DNA of 64,000 nt from Streptomyces koelreuteriae (lineage in GTDB: Bacteria > Actinomycetota > Actinomycetes > Streptomycetales > Streptomycetaceae), in assembly GCF_018604545.1 (NCBI RefSeq), contig NZ_CP075896.1:7502001-7566000 (forward strand), written 5' to 3'. The notes beneath the pieces were generated by a model. That model was given only the letters and a program-made list of their open reading frames with translations, was not told where the DNA came from and did no database searches. Position numbers and translations under genes: made by a program. Shown one piece after another: positions 50,664 to 58,976 of this stretch (positions are counted from its first letter, which is position 1; each line of letters opens with the position of its first letter).

Positions 50664-51968
50664 TCAGTCCTTCCCGATGGCCGACTCGACCTCGCCCAGG
50701 GACTGCCGCCAGGACTCGTCCGGGTTCATTCCCTGTTGCTCGACCCGGGTCAGACCGCTGGAGATGGCGTTGGTGATCAGGCCCTGATCCGGACCGATGT
50801 TCAGCGTCGGCATGTCCTTCGCCGCCGCCCCGAAGATGCGTCCCACGGGAGCGTCGCTGAAGTACCGGCTCCGGGTGCCGGCGACCGAGGGGCCGGCGGC
50901 GGCGGTGCGGGAGGACGGGAAGTTGCCCGCGGAGGCGTCGGCGAAGGTCTTGGCCTGCTGGGCCGGATCGGTCAGCCAGGCGGCGAGCTTCTCGGCCTCG
51001 CCCCGGACCTCGCTGTTCTCGGGAACGGTCAGGAAGGAACCGCCCCAGTTGGCGGGGGCAGGCGCTCTGGCGATGTCCCACTGGCCCTCGCCCCCGGGAC
51101 CGGCGGCCTGGGAGATCTGGCCGAGCATCCAGGAGGGGCAGACCACGGTGGCGAACTTCGCAGCCGAGAACGACTTGCGCCAGTTGGTCTGGAACTGCTG
51201 CAGCCTGGCGGTCATCCCCGAGGCGTTGGCCCGGGCGGCCAGGTCGTAGGCCCTCCGGACACCGGGGTTGCTGTCGTGGACCAGCTTGCCGGAGGAGTCG
51301 TAGTAGGACGTGGTCTGTCCGAAGATCATGGCGTTGTAGAGGCCGTTGCCGGTGTCCATGAAGCGCAGGCTCTTGTCCTCGGTCTGCTTCTGGAACCTCT
51401 CGCCGACGTCCACGTACCTCTCCCAGCCGGCTGCCCACAGGTCGCCGACGGCATCGCGCTGTGTCGGCAACCCGGCCTGCCGGAACAGGTCCTTGCGGTA
51501 ACACACGGCCATGGGGCCGATGTCGGTCCCCAGGCCGAGCACCCGGCCGTCCTCGGCCTCGGCCTGGTCCCACTTCCACGGGTAGAAGGAGTCGGCGCGC
51601 ACTCCCGGGGCCTGTGAGAGATCGGCGAACATGCCGGCCTTGCTCCCGGCGATGGTGCGAATGCGGCCCACCTCGACGCTGACGATGTCGCCCAGGCCCT
51701 GACCGCTGCTCAGTTTGGGCTGCAGAGCCTGCCAGTAGGTGGCCTCGTCGGCGGCGTTGTCCTCCTCGATGGTGATGCCGGGATGGAGTCTCTCGTACTC
51801 CTCGAACAGCCCTGACGTGTTGAAGCCCATGTTGGAGAAGGTGGAGATCCGGATGGTGACCCTTCCGGATGCCGGGCCGTCGGAGCTGTCGCAGCTTGTG
51901 GTGGCGACAGCCAGCGCCAGAGCTGAGGCGACGGTCGTGGTGACTCGCAGAGCACCGCCTGGATTCAT
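50664..51968 (-). CDS. Sugar ABC transporter substrate-binding lipoprotein
   Basis: A 434-residue family-1 solute-binding protein. Lipobox VATTSC (C26); the mature chain opens VTIRISTFSNMGFN. ATG 51968 follows GGGGGA and begins the signal peptide. It heads a three-gene operon divergent from a LacI-family gene, the standard Streptomyces layout for oligosaccharide importers such as cebEFG or bxlEFG. No glycosidase is adjacent, so the sugar is open; the operator shape described below would suit a xylo-oligosaccharide system. Confidence 0.85.
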   Translation of the reverse strand: MNPGGALRVTTTVASALALAVATTSCDSSDGPASGRVTIRISTFSNMGFNTSGLFEEYERLHPGITIEEDNAADEATYWQALQPKLSSGQGLGDIVSVEVGRIRTIAGSKAGMFADLSQAPGVRADSFYPWKWDQAEAEDGRVLGLGTDIGPMAVCYRKDLFRQAGLPTQRDAVGDLWAAGWERYVDVGERFQKQTEDKSLRFMDTGNGLYNAMIFGQTTSYYDSSGKLVHDSNPGVRRAYDLAARANASGMTARLQQFQTNWRKSFSAAKFATVVCPSWMLGQISQAAGPGGEGQWDIARAPAPANWGGSFLTVPENSEVRGEAEKLAAWLTDPAQQAKTFADASAGNFPSSRTAAAGPSVAGTRSRYFSDAPVGRIFGAAAKDMPTLNIGPDQGLITNAISSGLTRVEQQGMNPDESWRQSLGEVESAIGKD

Positions 51969-51988
51969 CGAGGCACATCCCCCGTACG

Positions 51989-52003
51989 GCCGAAACATTC
52001 GGC
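51989..52003. promoter_or_regulatory. LacI-type operator candidate, importer side
   Basis: GCCGAA-ACA-TTCGGC is a palindrome with perfect six-base arms. It lies about 20 bases before the binding-protein start, downstream of its candidate promoter, where a repressor would block elongation. Read on the minus strand it is TTGCCGAATGTTTCGGC, nearly identical to the second site at 52111-52127. Confidence 0.6.
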
Positions 52004-52026
52004 AACTTTCCTTGTGCACGTCGGGC

Positions 52027-52056
52027 AAGTTAGGGGCACGTGCGGGGCGTCGTCAA
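52027..52056 (-). promoter_or_regulatory. Candidate promoter of the importer operon
   Basis: Minus strand TTGACG (52056-52051), an 18-base spacer and TAACTT (52032-52027). The predicted start of transcription lies just before the operator candidate at 51989-52003. Confidence 0.5.
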
Positions 52057-52110
52057 GGGAAGGTGGCGGCAAGTGCGCGCCCAGGGAGGGCGGATCGGCA
52101 TAGCAAGGGC

Positions 52111-52127
52111 TTGCCGAAACTATCGGC
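52111..52127. promoter_or_regulatory. LacI-type operator candidate, regulator side
   Basis: TTGCCGAAACTATCGGC contains arms GCCGA/TCGGC and matches the importer-side site. It lies about 50 bases before the LacI-family start. Further small inverted repeats surround it (GCAAG-GG-CTTGC at 52103-52114 and GCTTGC-CGCA-GCAAGC at 52140-52155). Confidence 0.6.
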
Positions 52128-52177
52128 GGCGCTGCGTATGCTTGCCGCAGCAAGCCGATACAGAGACGAGGTCATGC

Positions 52178-53254
52178 ATGCCCGGCGGACGGAGCAGCAG
52201 CGGAGCGACGGTCCGGACCGGCGCTGCTGATCCCGCTGCGCGTGTCACCATCGCCGAGATCGCCCGGGAAGCCGGGGTCTCGGCACCTACGGTCTCCAAG
52301 GTCCTCAACGGCCACGAACAGGTGGCGCCGGAGACTCGGGCCCGTGTCGAGGAACTGCTGCGGCGGCACAACTACCTGCGCCGCCGCGCCCGCCCGAAGA
52401 GGACGGCCGGCTGGATCGACCTGGTCATCCGGGAGGTGGACAGCCTGTGGGCGGGCGAGGTGATGCAAGGAGTGCAGAGCGCGGCGGCCGAGCACGGTGC
52501 CGAGGTGGTCGTGACCGCGGCCCACGGAACCACCACCGACACCGGGCGCTGGCTGGACAATGTGTCCACGCGCGGCTCCGACGGGATCGTCCTGGCGGTC
52601 ACCGATCTCACCCCGCCCCAGCGCGAGCAGGTCGATGCCCTCGGTATCCCGATGGCCGTGGTCGACCCGGTCGGCAGCCCCGACGCCGGGGTGCCGACGG
52701 TCGGCGCGACGAACTGGCAGGGCGGCTTGGTCGCGACCCGGCATCTGCTCGATCTGGGGCACCGCAGGATCGGCATCCTGCGAGGCCTGGAGGACGCGCT
52801 GTGCGCGCGAGCGCGCCTGGACGGGTATCGCGCGGCACTCGAGGGAGCGGGCATCGAGGTCGACCCGGCCCTGCAGCGGCCCGGCGACTTCTACTACACC
52901 ACCGGGTTCTCCGGCATGCGTGACCTGCTCGCCCTCCCCGACCCGCCCACCGCGGTCTTCGCCTGCAGCGATCTGATGGCCCTGGGCGCATACGAGGCGA
53001 TCAGACAGGCCGGGCTCCGGGTCGCGACCGATGTGAGCATCGTCGGGTTCGACGACGTTCCGAACGCCGCCTGGGCTTCCCCGCCGCTGACCACGGTGAG
53101 CCAGCCGTTGCGCGAGATGGCGGCCCTCGCGGCGCGCATCGTGCTGCAGGGCGCGGACGCGGTGCTCCCCGGTCCGACGCTGCGGATGGAGCTGGCCACC
53201 CACCTGGTCGTGCGGGAGAGCACCGGCACCGCGCCCGGCGGGTCCAACGTCTGA
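52178..53254 (+). CDS. LacI-family transcriptional regulator
   Basis: A 358-residue repressor. The N-terminal HTH reads VTIAEIAREAGVSAPTVSKVLNGHEQVAPETRARVEELLRRHNY (in order, residues about 22-66). A ligand-binding domain follows (WIDLVIREVDSLWAGEVMQGV, then GFDDVPNAAWASPPLTTVSQPL). ATG 52178 is chosen because GAGG lies at 52168-52171 and family alignment starts soon after. It is divergent from the importer it probably controls through the paired palindromes. Similar Streptomyces repressors respond to cellobiose or xylobiose; the ligand here is not known. Confidence 0.85.
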   Translation: MPGGRSSSGATVRTGAADPAARVTIAEIAREAGVSAPTVSKVLNGHEQVAPETRARVEELLRRHNYLRRRARPKRTAGWIDLVIREVDSLWAGEVMQGVQSAAAEHGAEVVVTAAHGTTTDTGRWLDNVSTRGSDGIVLAVTDLTPPQREQVDALGIPMAVVDPVGSPDAGVPTVGATNWQGGLVATRHLLDLGHRRIGILRGLEDALCARARLDGYRAALEGAGIEVDPALQRPGDFYYTTGFSGMRDLLALPDPPTAVFACSDLMALGAYEAIRQAGLRVATDVSIVGFDDVPNAAWASPPLTTVSQPLREMAALAARIVLQGADAVLPGPTLRMELATHLVVRESTGTAPGGSNV

Positions 53255-53308
53255 GACCCACGCCGGTACATGACCGACGAGCCGGCCCGGCCGGACGCGG
53301 AGCGCGGA

Positions 53309-54208
53309 TCAGGGAACGGTGACGATGAGCACCTGGCCGTGAGCGGACAGATGTTGTGCGTCCTGCATACCGGCGACCCAGCTGGTCAGGGCGTAACGGC
53401 CCGGCTCGAGGGGCATCCCGAGGACCGCGCTCCGGCCCGGGGAGAGCGGGGGCGTGCCCAGTTGCGCGGCGAGGTCGAACGGCGCGGCGCTCCACGGTTC
53501 CTGGAAGAACCTCTGGATGTCGGCCTCGGTGACGGAGTCGTCGGTGAGGGGGTACACCGCGAGCTCGTCGACCTGTCCCCGCATCGCGTTCACGTAGCGC
53601 ACGGGCCGGTCCCGGCGTATGCGTCCCTCCAGGACGAAGCGCGGGCCCATCTTCGTGTCGACGGCGATGACGGTGGCGGAGGGACGCGGACGCCCGGCTC
53701 CGGCGACGTCCGCCGCGTGGACGAGGAGCGGGCTGACGTACTCCGTGCCGGGGAGGGGATCGCGTCCGACGCGGGGCCCCTCGAAGTCCTTGTACTCCAG
53801 GACGAGGTACCGCCCGGGCGGCAGCCACGCGGTGAAGGACGACTGTGAACCGGGGACCGCCATGGCGCCGCCGAACAGCTCGGCGTCGGCCATCAGATCC
53901 TTGGACGCCTGAATGACGTCCTGCGCGTTCTTCTTCTCGAAGACGTCGCGCAGGTGTCTGCGGAAGGCGGCCTCGCCGACGCCGCGGCGGAGTCGGGCGA
54001 TGCCGACGATGCCGGTACGGGTACTGGTGGTGCGTACCCGGAAGGTCACCGCGCCGGCGGCCGCGGTCGTCGGCGCTCTGAACCCGTCCTCGCCGGTGAC
54101 GATGTCGAGCGGTTCCGGTCCCCGAGTCGGCGATCCGGCGCCGATGAGCGCGGCGACTCCCGTCGCCGTTCCGGCGGTCAGAAGACCGCGTCTGGTCCAC
54201 GTGTTCAT
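53309..54208 (-). CDS. Tat-exported protein of unknown function
   Basis: A 299-residue protein with a twin-arginine signal (TRRGLLTAGTATGVAALIGAG, in part, residues 5-25). The mature part begins with a beta-rich segment (DGFRAPTTAAAGAVTFRVRTT) that recalls cupredoxin-like or bacterial Ig-like folds, but no copper ligands are evident. AVTF-type and GRYALTSWVAGMQDAQHLSAHGQ segments near the end suggest a second beta domain. GAGGAG precedes ATG 54208. I do not recognise a family. Confidence 0.5.
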   Translation of the reverse strand: MNTWTRRGLLTAGTATGVAALIGAGSPTRGPEPLDIVTGEDGFRAPTTAAAGAVTFRVRTTSTRTGIVGIARLRRGVGEAAFRRHLRDVFEKKNAQDVIQASKDLMADAELFGGAMAVPGSQSSFTAWLPPGRYLVLEYKDFEGPRVGRDPLPGTEYVSPLLVHAADVAGAGRPRPSATVIAVDTKMGPRFVLEGRIRRDRPVRYVNAMRGQVDELAVYPLTDDSVTEADIQRFFQEPWSAAPFDLAAQLGTPPLSPGRSAVLGMPLEPGRYALTSWVAGMQDAQHLSAHGQVLIVTVP

Positions 54209-54316
54209 GATCTGCTCCTCTGCTGGCTGTGGCATCGGATGGTCGTGTGCCTCGTACGGGTCGGAGATGGGTTGAGGACCGGCCGGGCACGCACGGGCCG
54301 GGAGTTCACCGGCAGG

Positions 54317-56224
54317 TCAGACGAACGGGCCGCCCACCAGGCGGTACTGGAGCAGCATGCTCGCCATCGCGACCGCGGCCATCGCCGTGAGGGTGAACAG
54401 GATGCGGCCGGACACGTTCCACCAGCCGCGGAACCAGGCCGCGATCGCCCCCGCCACCACACCCAGTGCCAGCAGCACGAGTGCCGTTCCCAGCATCGTC
54501 ACGATGGACAGCAGCGGGGGTCCCAGCAGCACGGCTTCCATCATCGCGTTGCCGTCCCGGACGACCGCGGCGAGTGCGGCCGTGAACGCGGCCGCGATCA
54601 GCCCGGTCGCCGAGGCCGTGGCGCGTGCGACCCGTGCCGCGGGAGGGTGCGGGGTTCGGCCCCGAAGCCGCCGTACCAGGGCGATGACGGGAAGGGCGAT
54701 CGCGGCGAGTATCAGCGTGCCCGTGCCGGCAGCGAGCAGTCCGAGGTGCAGGGACGGGGACTGGTGCCAGGTCAGCTTCGCGTATGTGCTCGACGGCACT
54801 GCCGACGAGACGAGCACGCCGCCCCGGGTGAAGGCAAGCGTCGCGCTTCCGCCGCGCTCCTGGAACAGGCCGTCGCCGAGCGCGAGCCAGCGCTGTTCCG
54901 GCTGGTCGGGGTCGAGGGAGAGCCCGGTGGTGCGCAGCCCGTTCTCGCCGTCCTCCCGGACGGTGACACTCGCGACCAGGCCCTCCAACGCCATGAGACC
55001 GGTGCGGCTGACCCGGCCCGGGCGGTAGGTGCCCGGGTACGAGGCGAGGGACGGATCGGTCACGGCGCCCGGGGCGGCGGGTGCGGGGTTGTCCGGGACG
55101 AGGACGTCCACGATCCGGTCGATCAGGTCCTTGCCGTCCCAGGAGGCGCGTCCGTCCCTGCCGTCGCCGTTGAAGACGACGAACACCCCCACGTCGCGGG
55201 CGGGGACGAGCAGCAGGTTGGAGTGGAAGCCGGGGATGTCGCCGTCCTTGAACCAACCGGTGCGCCCGCCGCGCCGCCACTCCTCGAATCCGTAGCCCAG
55301 GCCGGGCATACGGGGATCCTGCCGGTAGTGGACCCGCTGCATGAGGCCGTTCGCCGTCGTGTCGTCGGTGAGCTGCCCCGTCATCCAGCGGCCCATGTCT
55401 ACGGCGGTGCTGACCGCACCGGGCCCGGACGGGCTCCACGCACCGTACTGGCCCTCGTCCTCCGTCCAGCCGGACGTGCCGTTGGGGCGGTAGCCGCGGG
55501 CGAGACCGGCGGCGATCGAGGCCGGCGGCGGCTGGGCGAACGTGGAACCGGTCATGCCCAGGGGCCCCAGAATGTGCTCGTCGACATAGGCGGGGAAGGA
55601 CCGGCCGGAGACATCGGCGACGAGCTGGCCCGTGAGCGCGTAGCCGTAGTTGTCGTAGGCGGCGGTCGTGCCCGGGGCACGGACCCGGGGCGGGCGGCGT
55701 GTCACAAGGCTTTCGGCGAGCGGTTCGACGTCCTTCGCTCGGGTCCTGTTCCGGCCGACGAGGTCACTGTCGAAGCCCCCGGTGTGGGTGAGCAGTTGGT
55801 CCAGGGTGACGGGGCGCCCTGGGTAGGTGTCGGGGACGGTGACCGCACGGAGGTGGTCGTTGACGTCCGCCTTCGGGTCGACCTTCCCCTCGGCGACGAG
55901 CTGGGAGGCCGCCTGCGCCGTGAACAGCTTGGCGAGTGAGCCGAGGAAGAAACCGGTGCGCTGCGGGTCGACCGGGGTCCGGGTGCGGACGTCGGCGACG
56001 CCATAGCCCTTGGCCAGGACGGTCCGGCCGCCGGCCACGACGGTGACGGCCGCGCCGGGGATGCGGTCGTCTTCCAGGAAGTCGGCGACGGCGGCGTCGA
56101 CGAGGGACTCGAGACGGGGCGGAGCCGCCGCGTGAGCGGGGGCCGCGACGGAGAGCAGCGCGGCGGAGGCGATCGTGAGGGCGGCTGCCATCGTGGTGAG
56201 GGTCCGTATCGACGTCGTACGCAT
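54317..56224 (-). CDS. Beta-lactamase-fold serine hydrolase with C-terminal membrane domain
   Basis: A 635-residue protein. After a signal peptide (1-33) comes a class C beta-lactamase/D-aminopeptidase fold with SLAK (S96, K99) and YDN (Y190) catalytic motifs and a GFHSN segment near residue 325 in place of the usual HxG-type third motif. A beta domain follows (about 395-490), then four hydrophobic helices to the C-terminus. The catalytic part would lie outside, held on the membrane. Such proteins act as esterases, peptidases or penicillin-binding-like enzymes; substrate unknown. It is divergent from the sensor kinase gene and separated from it by 115 bases. Confidence 0.8.
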   Translation of the reverse strand: MRTTSIRTLTTMAAALTIASAALLSVAAPAHAAAPPRLESLVDAAVADFLEDDRIPGAAVTVVAGGRTVLAKGYGVADVRTRTPVDPQRTGFFLGSLAKLFTAQAASQLVAEGKVDPKADVNDHLRAVTVPDTYPGRPVTLDQLLTHTGGFDSDLVGRNRTRAKDVEPLAESLVTRRPPRVRAPGTTAAYDNYGYALTGQLVADVSGRSFPAYVDEHILGPLGMTGSTFAQPPPASIAAGLARGYRPNGTSGWTEDEGQYGAWSPSGPGAVSTAVDMGRWMTGQLTDDTTANGLMQRVHYRQDPRMPGLGYGFEEWRRGGRTGWFKDGDIPGFHSNLLLVPARDVGVFVVFNGDGRDGRASWDGKDLIDRIVDVLVPDNPAPAAPGAVTDPSLASYPGTYRPGRVSRTGLMALEGLVASVTVREDGENGLRTTGLSLDPDQPEQRWLALGDGLFQERGGSATLAFTRGGVLVSSAVPSSTYAKLTWHQSPSLHLGLLAAGTGTLILAAIALPVIALVRRLRGRTPHPPAARVARATASATGLIAAAFTAALAAVVRDGNAMMEAVLLGPPLLSIVTMLGTALVLLALGVVAGAIAAWFRGWWNVSGRILFTLTAMAAVAMASMLLQYRLVGGPFV

Positions 56225-56339
56225 GCGTCGACGATCTCGTTCGGGAACGGGGCGGCGGCAGTGCGAGGCGCATCTGGCGATGTGTATTTCACATGGGTGG
56301 GGCGGGTGCGGTGCACCGGCGTGCGTCTAACGTGACCTC

Positions 56340-58220
56340 ATGAACGGGTGGGGCTGGGCATTTCGGTGCGGGCGGGGGACCAGGCCCAGGGGCACCGCGC
56401 GGAGGACTTTCACCGGTACGGATGCCGGCTCAGACGTCGGCTCAGGCGCCGACGCCGATGACGGTCCGACGCCGGCGGTCGTATCGGTGATCCTCGTCGT
56501 CGTCATTCTCGGCTTCGCCTTCGAGCCCGCTGTCGTCCTGCCGCGCCCGGCCGCCGTGCCGATGCTGCTGCTCCAGTTGGCCATCTGCCTGCCTTCGACG
56601 CGGCGGCTGCGCGGGGCCTGGGCCCTCGCCGCACAGGTCCTGCTGATGCCCTGGTCCGGGCTGCCCGGCTTCCTGGGCGCCTCCGTGCTGCTGGTCTTCG
56701 AACGGCGCCTGCGATGGGCCCTGTTCGCGGTCGTCGTGCTGGCGGCGGGGCCGCTCTCATCCGGCGACGGCAGCGTCCATTCCGTTCTCAACGGCATCGG
56801 GAATGCCCTCGCCCACGGACTGGTCCTCTACGCGCTGACCCGGCTCACCGACCTCTACACCGAACTCCGCGCCACGCGTGGCGCATTGGCGCAGGCCCGG
56901 GTCGCGGCCGAGCGGGAGCGTGCCGGGCGGGACCTGGACGCGGTACTGGGAGCGGCCCTGGCGGAGATCACCCGGCTGGCCGGGCAGGGTACGCGGGCGG
57001 CGCGGGAACTCGTGGCGGTCGCGCGGGCTGCGACGGAGCGCGTACGAGCCGCGCCGCCCGCACAGTCGGCCGCCGGGACGGACGCCCCCGGCTGTGCCCT
57101 GGCCTCCCGGCTGGTGTGGCCCATCGTGGTCGCCACCCACGTCGAGTATCTGATCGTGGGCACTGTCTTCCTGCTCGGTGCCGGGATGCCGGGCGGGCGG
57201 GTCGCCGGGTACGCGGCCGCCTTGGCGGCCGTGGTCGGACTCCAGGCGTACCACTCCCTGCCGCGTCCGCCCGGTGTGCGTCCCCCGTACGTCGCGTGGA
57301 CCCTGGGTGTGCAACTCACTGTCGCCCTGGGCGTGCTGGCCGCTCCGGACGGTCCGTACCCCCAGCCGGTGGGGTTCGTGGCCGCCTCGGTGCTGATCGT
57401 CCTCCCCGGGCGCACCGCCTGGCCGGCGGCCGGGGCGCTGACCGCGCTGGCGGCGATCGCGATGCTGCTGAGGACGGACGGGCCCGGGGCTCATGGCACC
57501 GCTGTCCTCCTGCTGGACATCGTGGTGATCGCTTCGGTCTTCTACGGCCTTGCCCTGCTCAGCGGCCTGGTCCGTCAGGTGCGGGAGGCTCGCGGAGCGC
57601 TGGCGTCGCTGGCCGTGGCGCGAGAACGCCGGCGCATCGCCCGGGACGTCCACGACCTGCTGGGCTACGGGCTGTCGGCGATCGCCCTGAAGGGCGAACT
57701 GGCGCTCCGCGACCCTGACCGGGAGCGGGCCGGCCGGCACCTCGCCGATGCGGCGGCGCTGGCGGACCAGGCGCTGACGGACCTTCGGGCGATCCCGGGG
57801 GAGGGCTTGGAGATCTCGCTGGCCGAGGAAGTGGCCTCCGCCCGGGACGTACTGGCCGCCGCGGGCATCGCCGTGCGGGTCCGGGGCGGGGCGGACGAGG
57901 TGGAGGAGGTGTCGGAAGCACTGTTCGCGACGGTGTTGCGCGAGGCGGTGACGAACGTGCTGCGACACGCGGCGGGAGCGCGCCGGTGCGAGGTGTACTT
58001 CGGCCCCGGGCTGCTGCGGGTGGCGGACGACGGCCGCGTGGTTCCCCCACCGTCACGGGGAGAGGGCGACGGAGCGGGTACCGGCGGCAACGGACTGAGG
58101 AATCTACGTGAGCGCGCGACCGCGCTCGGCGGGATCCTGGAGGCCGGACCGGCCCCGCACGGCCGCGGCTACGTGGTGACCGTCCGTCTGGAATCCGCTC
58201 CGGTCCCCGTCGGCGGGTGA
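56340..58220 (+). CDS. NarL-type membrane sensor histidine kinase with internal duplication
   Basis: A 626-residue kinase. Helices occupy about 48-168 and again 258-410. The working HisKA_3 dimerisation domain is ALASLAVARERRRIARDVHD with phospho-acceptor H438. The N-box is EAVTNVLRHAAGARRCEVYF, and the G-box is GNGLRNLRERATALGG. A diverged copy of the dimerisation helix occurs after the first membrane block (ALAQARVAAERERAGRDLDA, 182-201), with Asp200 where His should be. No ribosome site precedes the ATG; TAACGT (56328-56333) six bases upstream suggests a leaderless message. The likely response regulator is tail-to-tail, seven bases away. Confidence 0.85.
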   Translation: MNGWGWAFRCGRGTRPRGTARRTFTGTDAGSDVGSGADADDGPTPAVVSVILVVVILGFAFEPAVVLPRPAAVPMLLLQLAICLPSTRRLRGAWALAAQVLLMPWSGLPGFLGASVLLVFERRLRWALFAVVVLAAGPLSSGDGSVHSVLNGIGNALAHGLVLYALTRLTDLYTELRATRGALAQARVAAERERAGRDLDAVLGAALAEITRLAGQGTRAARELVAVARAATERVRAAPPAQSAAGTDAPGCALASRLVWPIVVATHVEYLIVGTVFLLGAGMPGGRVAGYAAALAAVVGLQAYHSLPRPPGVRPPYVAWTLGVQLTVALGVLAAPDGPYPQPVGFVAASVLIVLPGRTAWPAAGALTALAAIAMLLRTDGPGAHGTAVLLLDIVVIASVFYGLALLSGLVRQVREARGALASLAVARERRRIARDVHDLLGYGLSAIALKGELALRDPDRERAGRHLADAAALADQALTDLRAIPGEGLEISLAEEVASARDVLAAAGIAVRVRGGADEVEEVSEALFATVLREAVTNVLRHAAGARRCEVYFGPGLLRVADDGRVVPPPSRGEGDGAGTGGNGLRNLRERATALGGILEAGPAPHGRGYVVTVRLESAPVPVGG

Positions 58221-58227
58221 CTCCGTG

Positions 58228-58836
58228 TCACTCCAACCAGCCCTGCTCCCGGGCGATCCGCACCGCGTCGAGCCGGTTGCGGGCATCGAGCTTGGTGACG
58301 GCCGCACCGAGATAGTTCCGTACGGTGCCCTGCGAGAGGTGTAACTCGCGGGCGATCTCGTAGAGTTCGGCCCCGGCGGCAGCCAGCCGCAGCACATCGG
58401 TCTCGCGTGGGGTGAGCGGGTTCACCTTGGCGGTGAGCGCCGCGGCGGCCAGCCTTGGATCGATGACATGCTCCCCGTCCGCCACGCTGCGGATCGCGGC
58501 GGCCAGCTGATCCGGCTGGGCGTCCTTGAGCACGAACCCGCCCACCTGGGCGGCGAGAGCCGACCTCAGTGCCTCGGGCCGGCCCAAGGCGGTGAGGATG
58601 AGGATCCGGCAGTCAGGAAGCGCGGCTCCGAGGTCGCGGGCGGCGGACAGTCCGTCGGCGCCGGGCATTTCCAGGTCGAGTACCGCGACGGTGGGGTGGT
58701 GGGCGAGAGCGGCGGGGACGACGGCGTCCCCACGTGCCACCTCGGCCACGACCTCCATGTCCGGCTCCAGGCCCAGCAGGGCTGCCAGCGCCCCACGGAT
58801 CATGTGCATGTCTTCGGCCAGCAGAATGCGGATCAC
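58228..58836 (-). CDS. NarL/FixJ-family response regulator
   Basis: A 202-residue regulator. The receiver domain has ILLAEDMHMIRG, phospho-acceptor D54 in VAVLDLEMPG, the Thr of ILTALG and Lys of FVLKDA. The C-terminal LuxR-type HTH is LTPRETDVLRLAAAGAELYE then SQGTVRNYLGAAVTKL. GTG 58836 follows a run of eight G and starts at the usual position; the longer frame upstream has no match. It faces the sensor kinase gene, so the pair is convergent rather than in one operon. Close homologues of this regulator resemble DesR-type partners of NarL kinases. Confidence 0.85.
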   Translation of the reverse strand: MIRILLAEDMHMIRGALAALLGLEPDMEVVAEVARGDAVVPAALAHHPTVAVLDLEMPGADGLSAARDLGAALPDCRILILTALGRPEALRSALAAQVGGFVLKDAQPDQLAAAIRSVADGEHVIDPRLAAAALTAKVNPLTPRETDVLRLAAAGAELYEIARELHLSQGTVRNYLGAAVTKLDARNRLDAVRIAREQGWLE

Positions 58837-58925
58837 AGTCCCCCCCCGGCGAAGGATCGTACCTCCGGCCTGTGGGCATGCACCGCGTCCGCCTCCATCC
58901 GGCGCCCGAGGCCGCTCCTGCTGGC

Positions 58926-58963
58926 GGCTCGCCCGGATCGTCATGGTCTGATCCGGGCGAGCC
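58926..58963 (-). terminator. Hairpin after the phytase gene
   Basis: GGCTCGCCCGGATC (58926-58939) pairs perfectly with GATCCGGGCGAGCC (58950-58963) over a ten-base loop, 14 bases beyond the phytase stop codon. Confidence 0.8.
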
Positions 58964-58976
58964 TCGGGCCGGTGGG

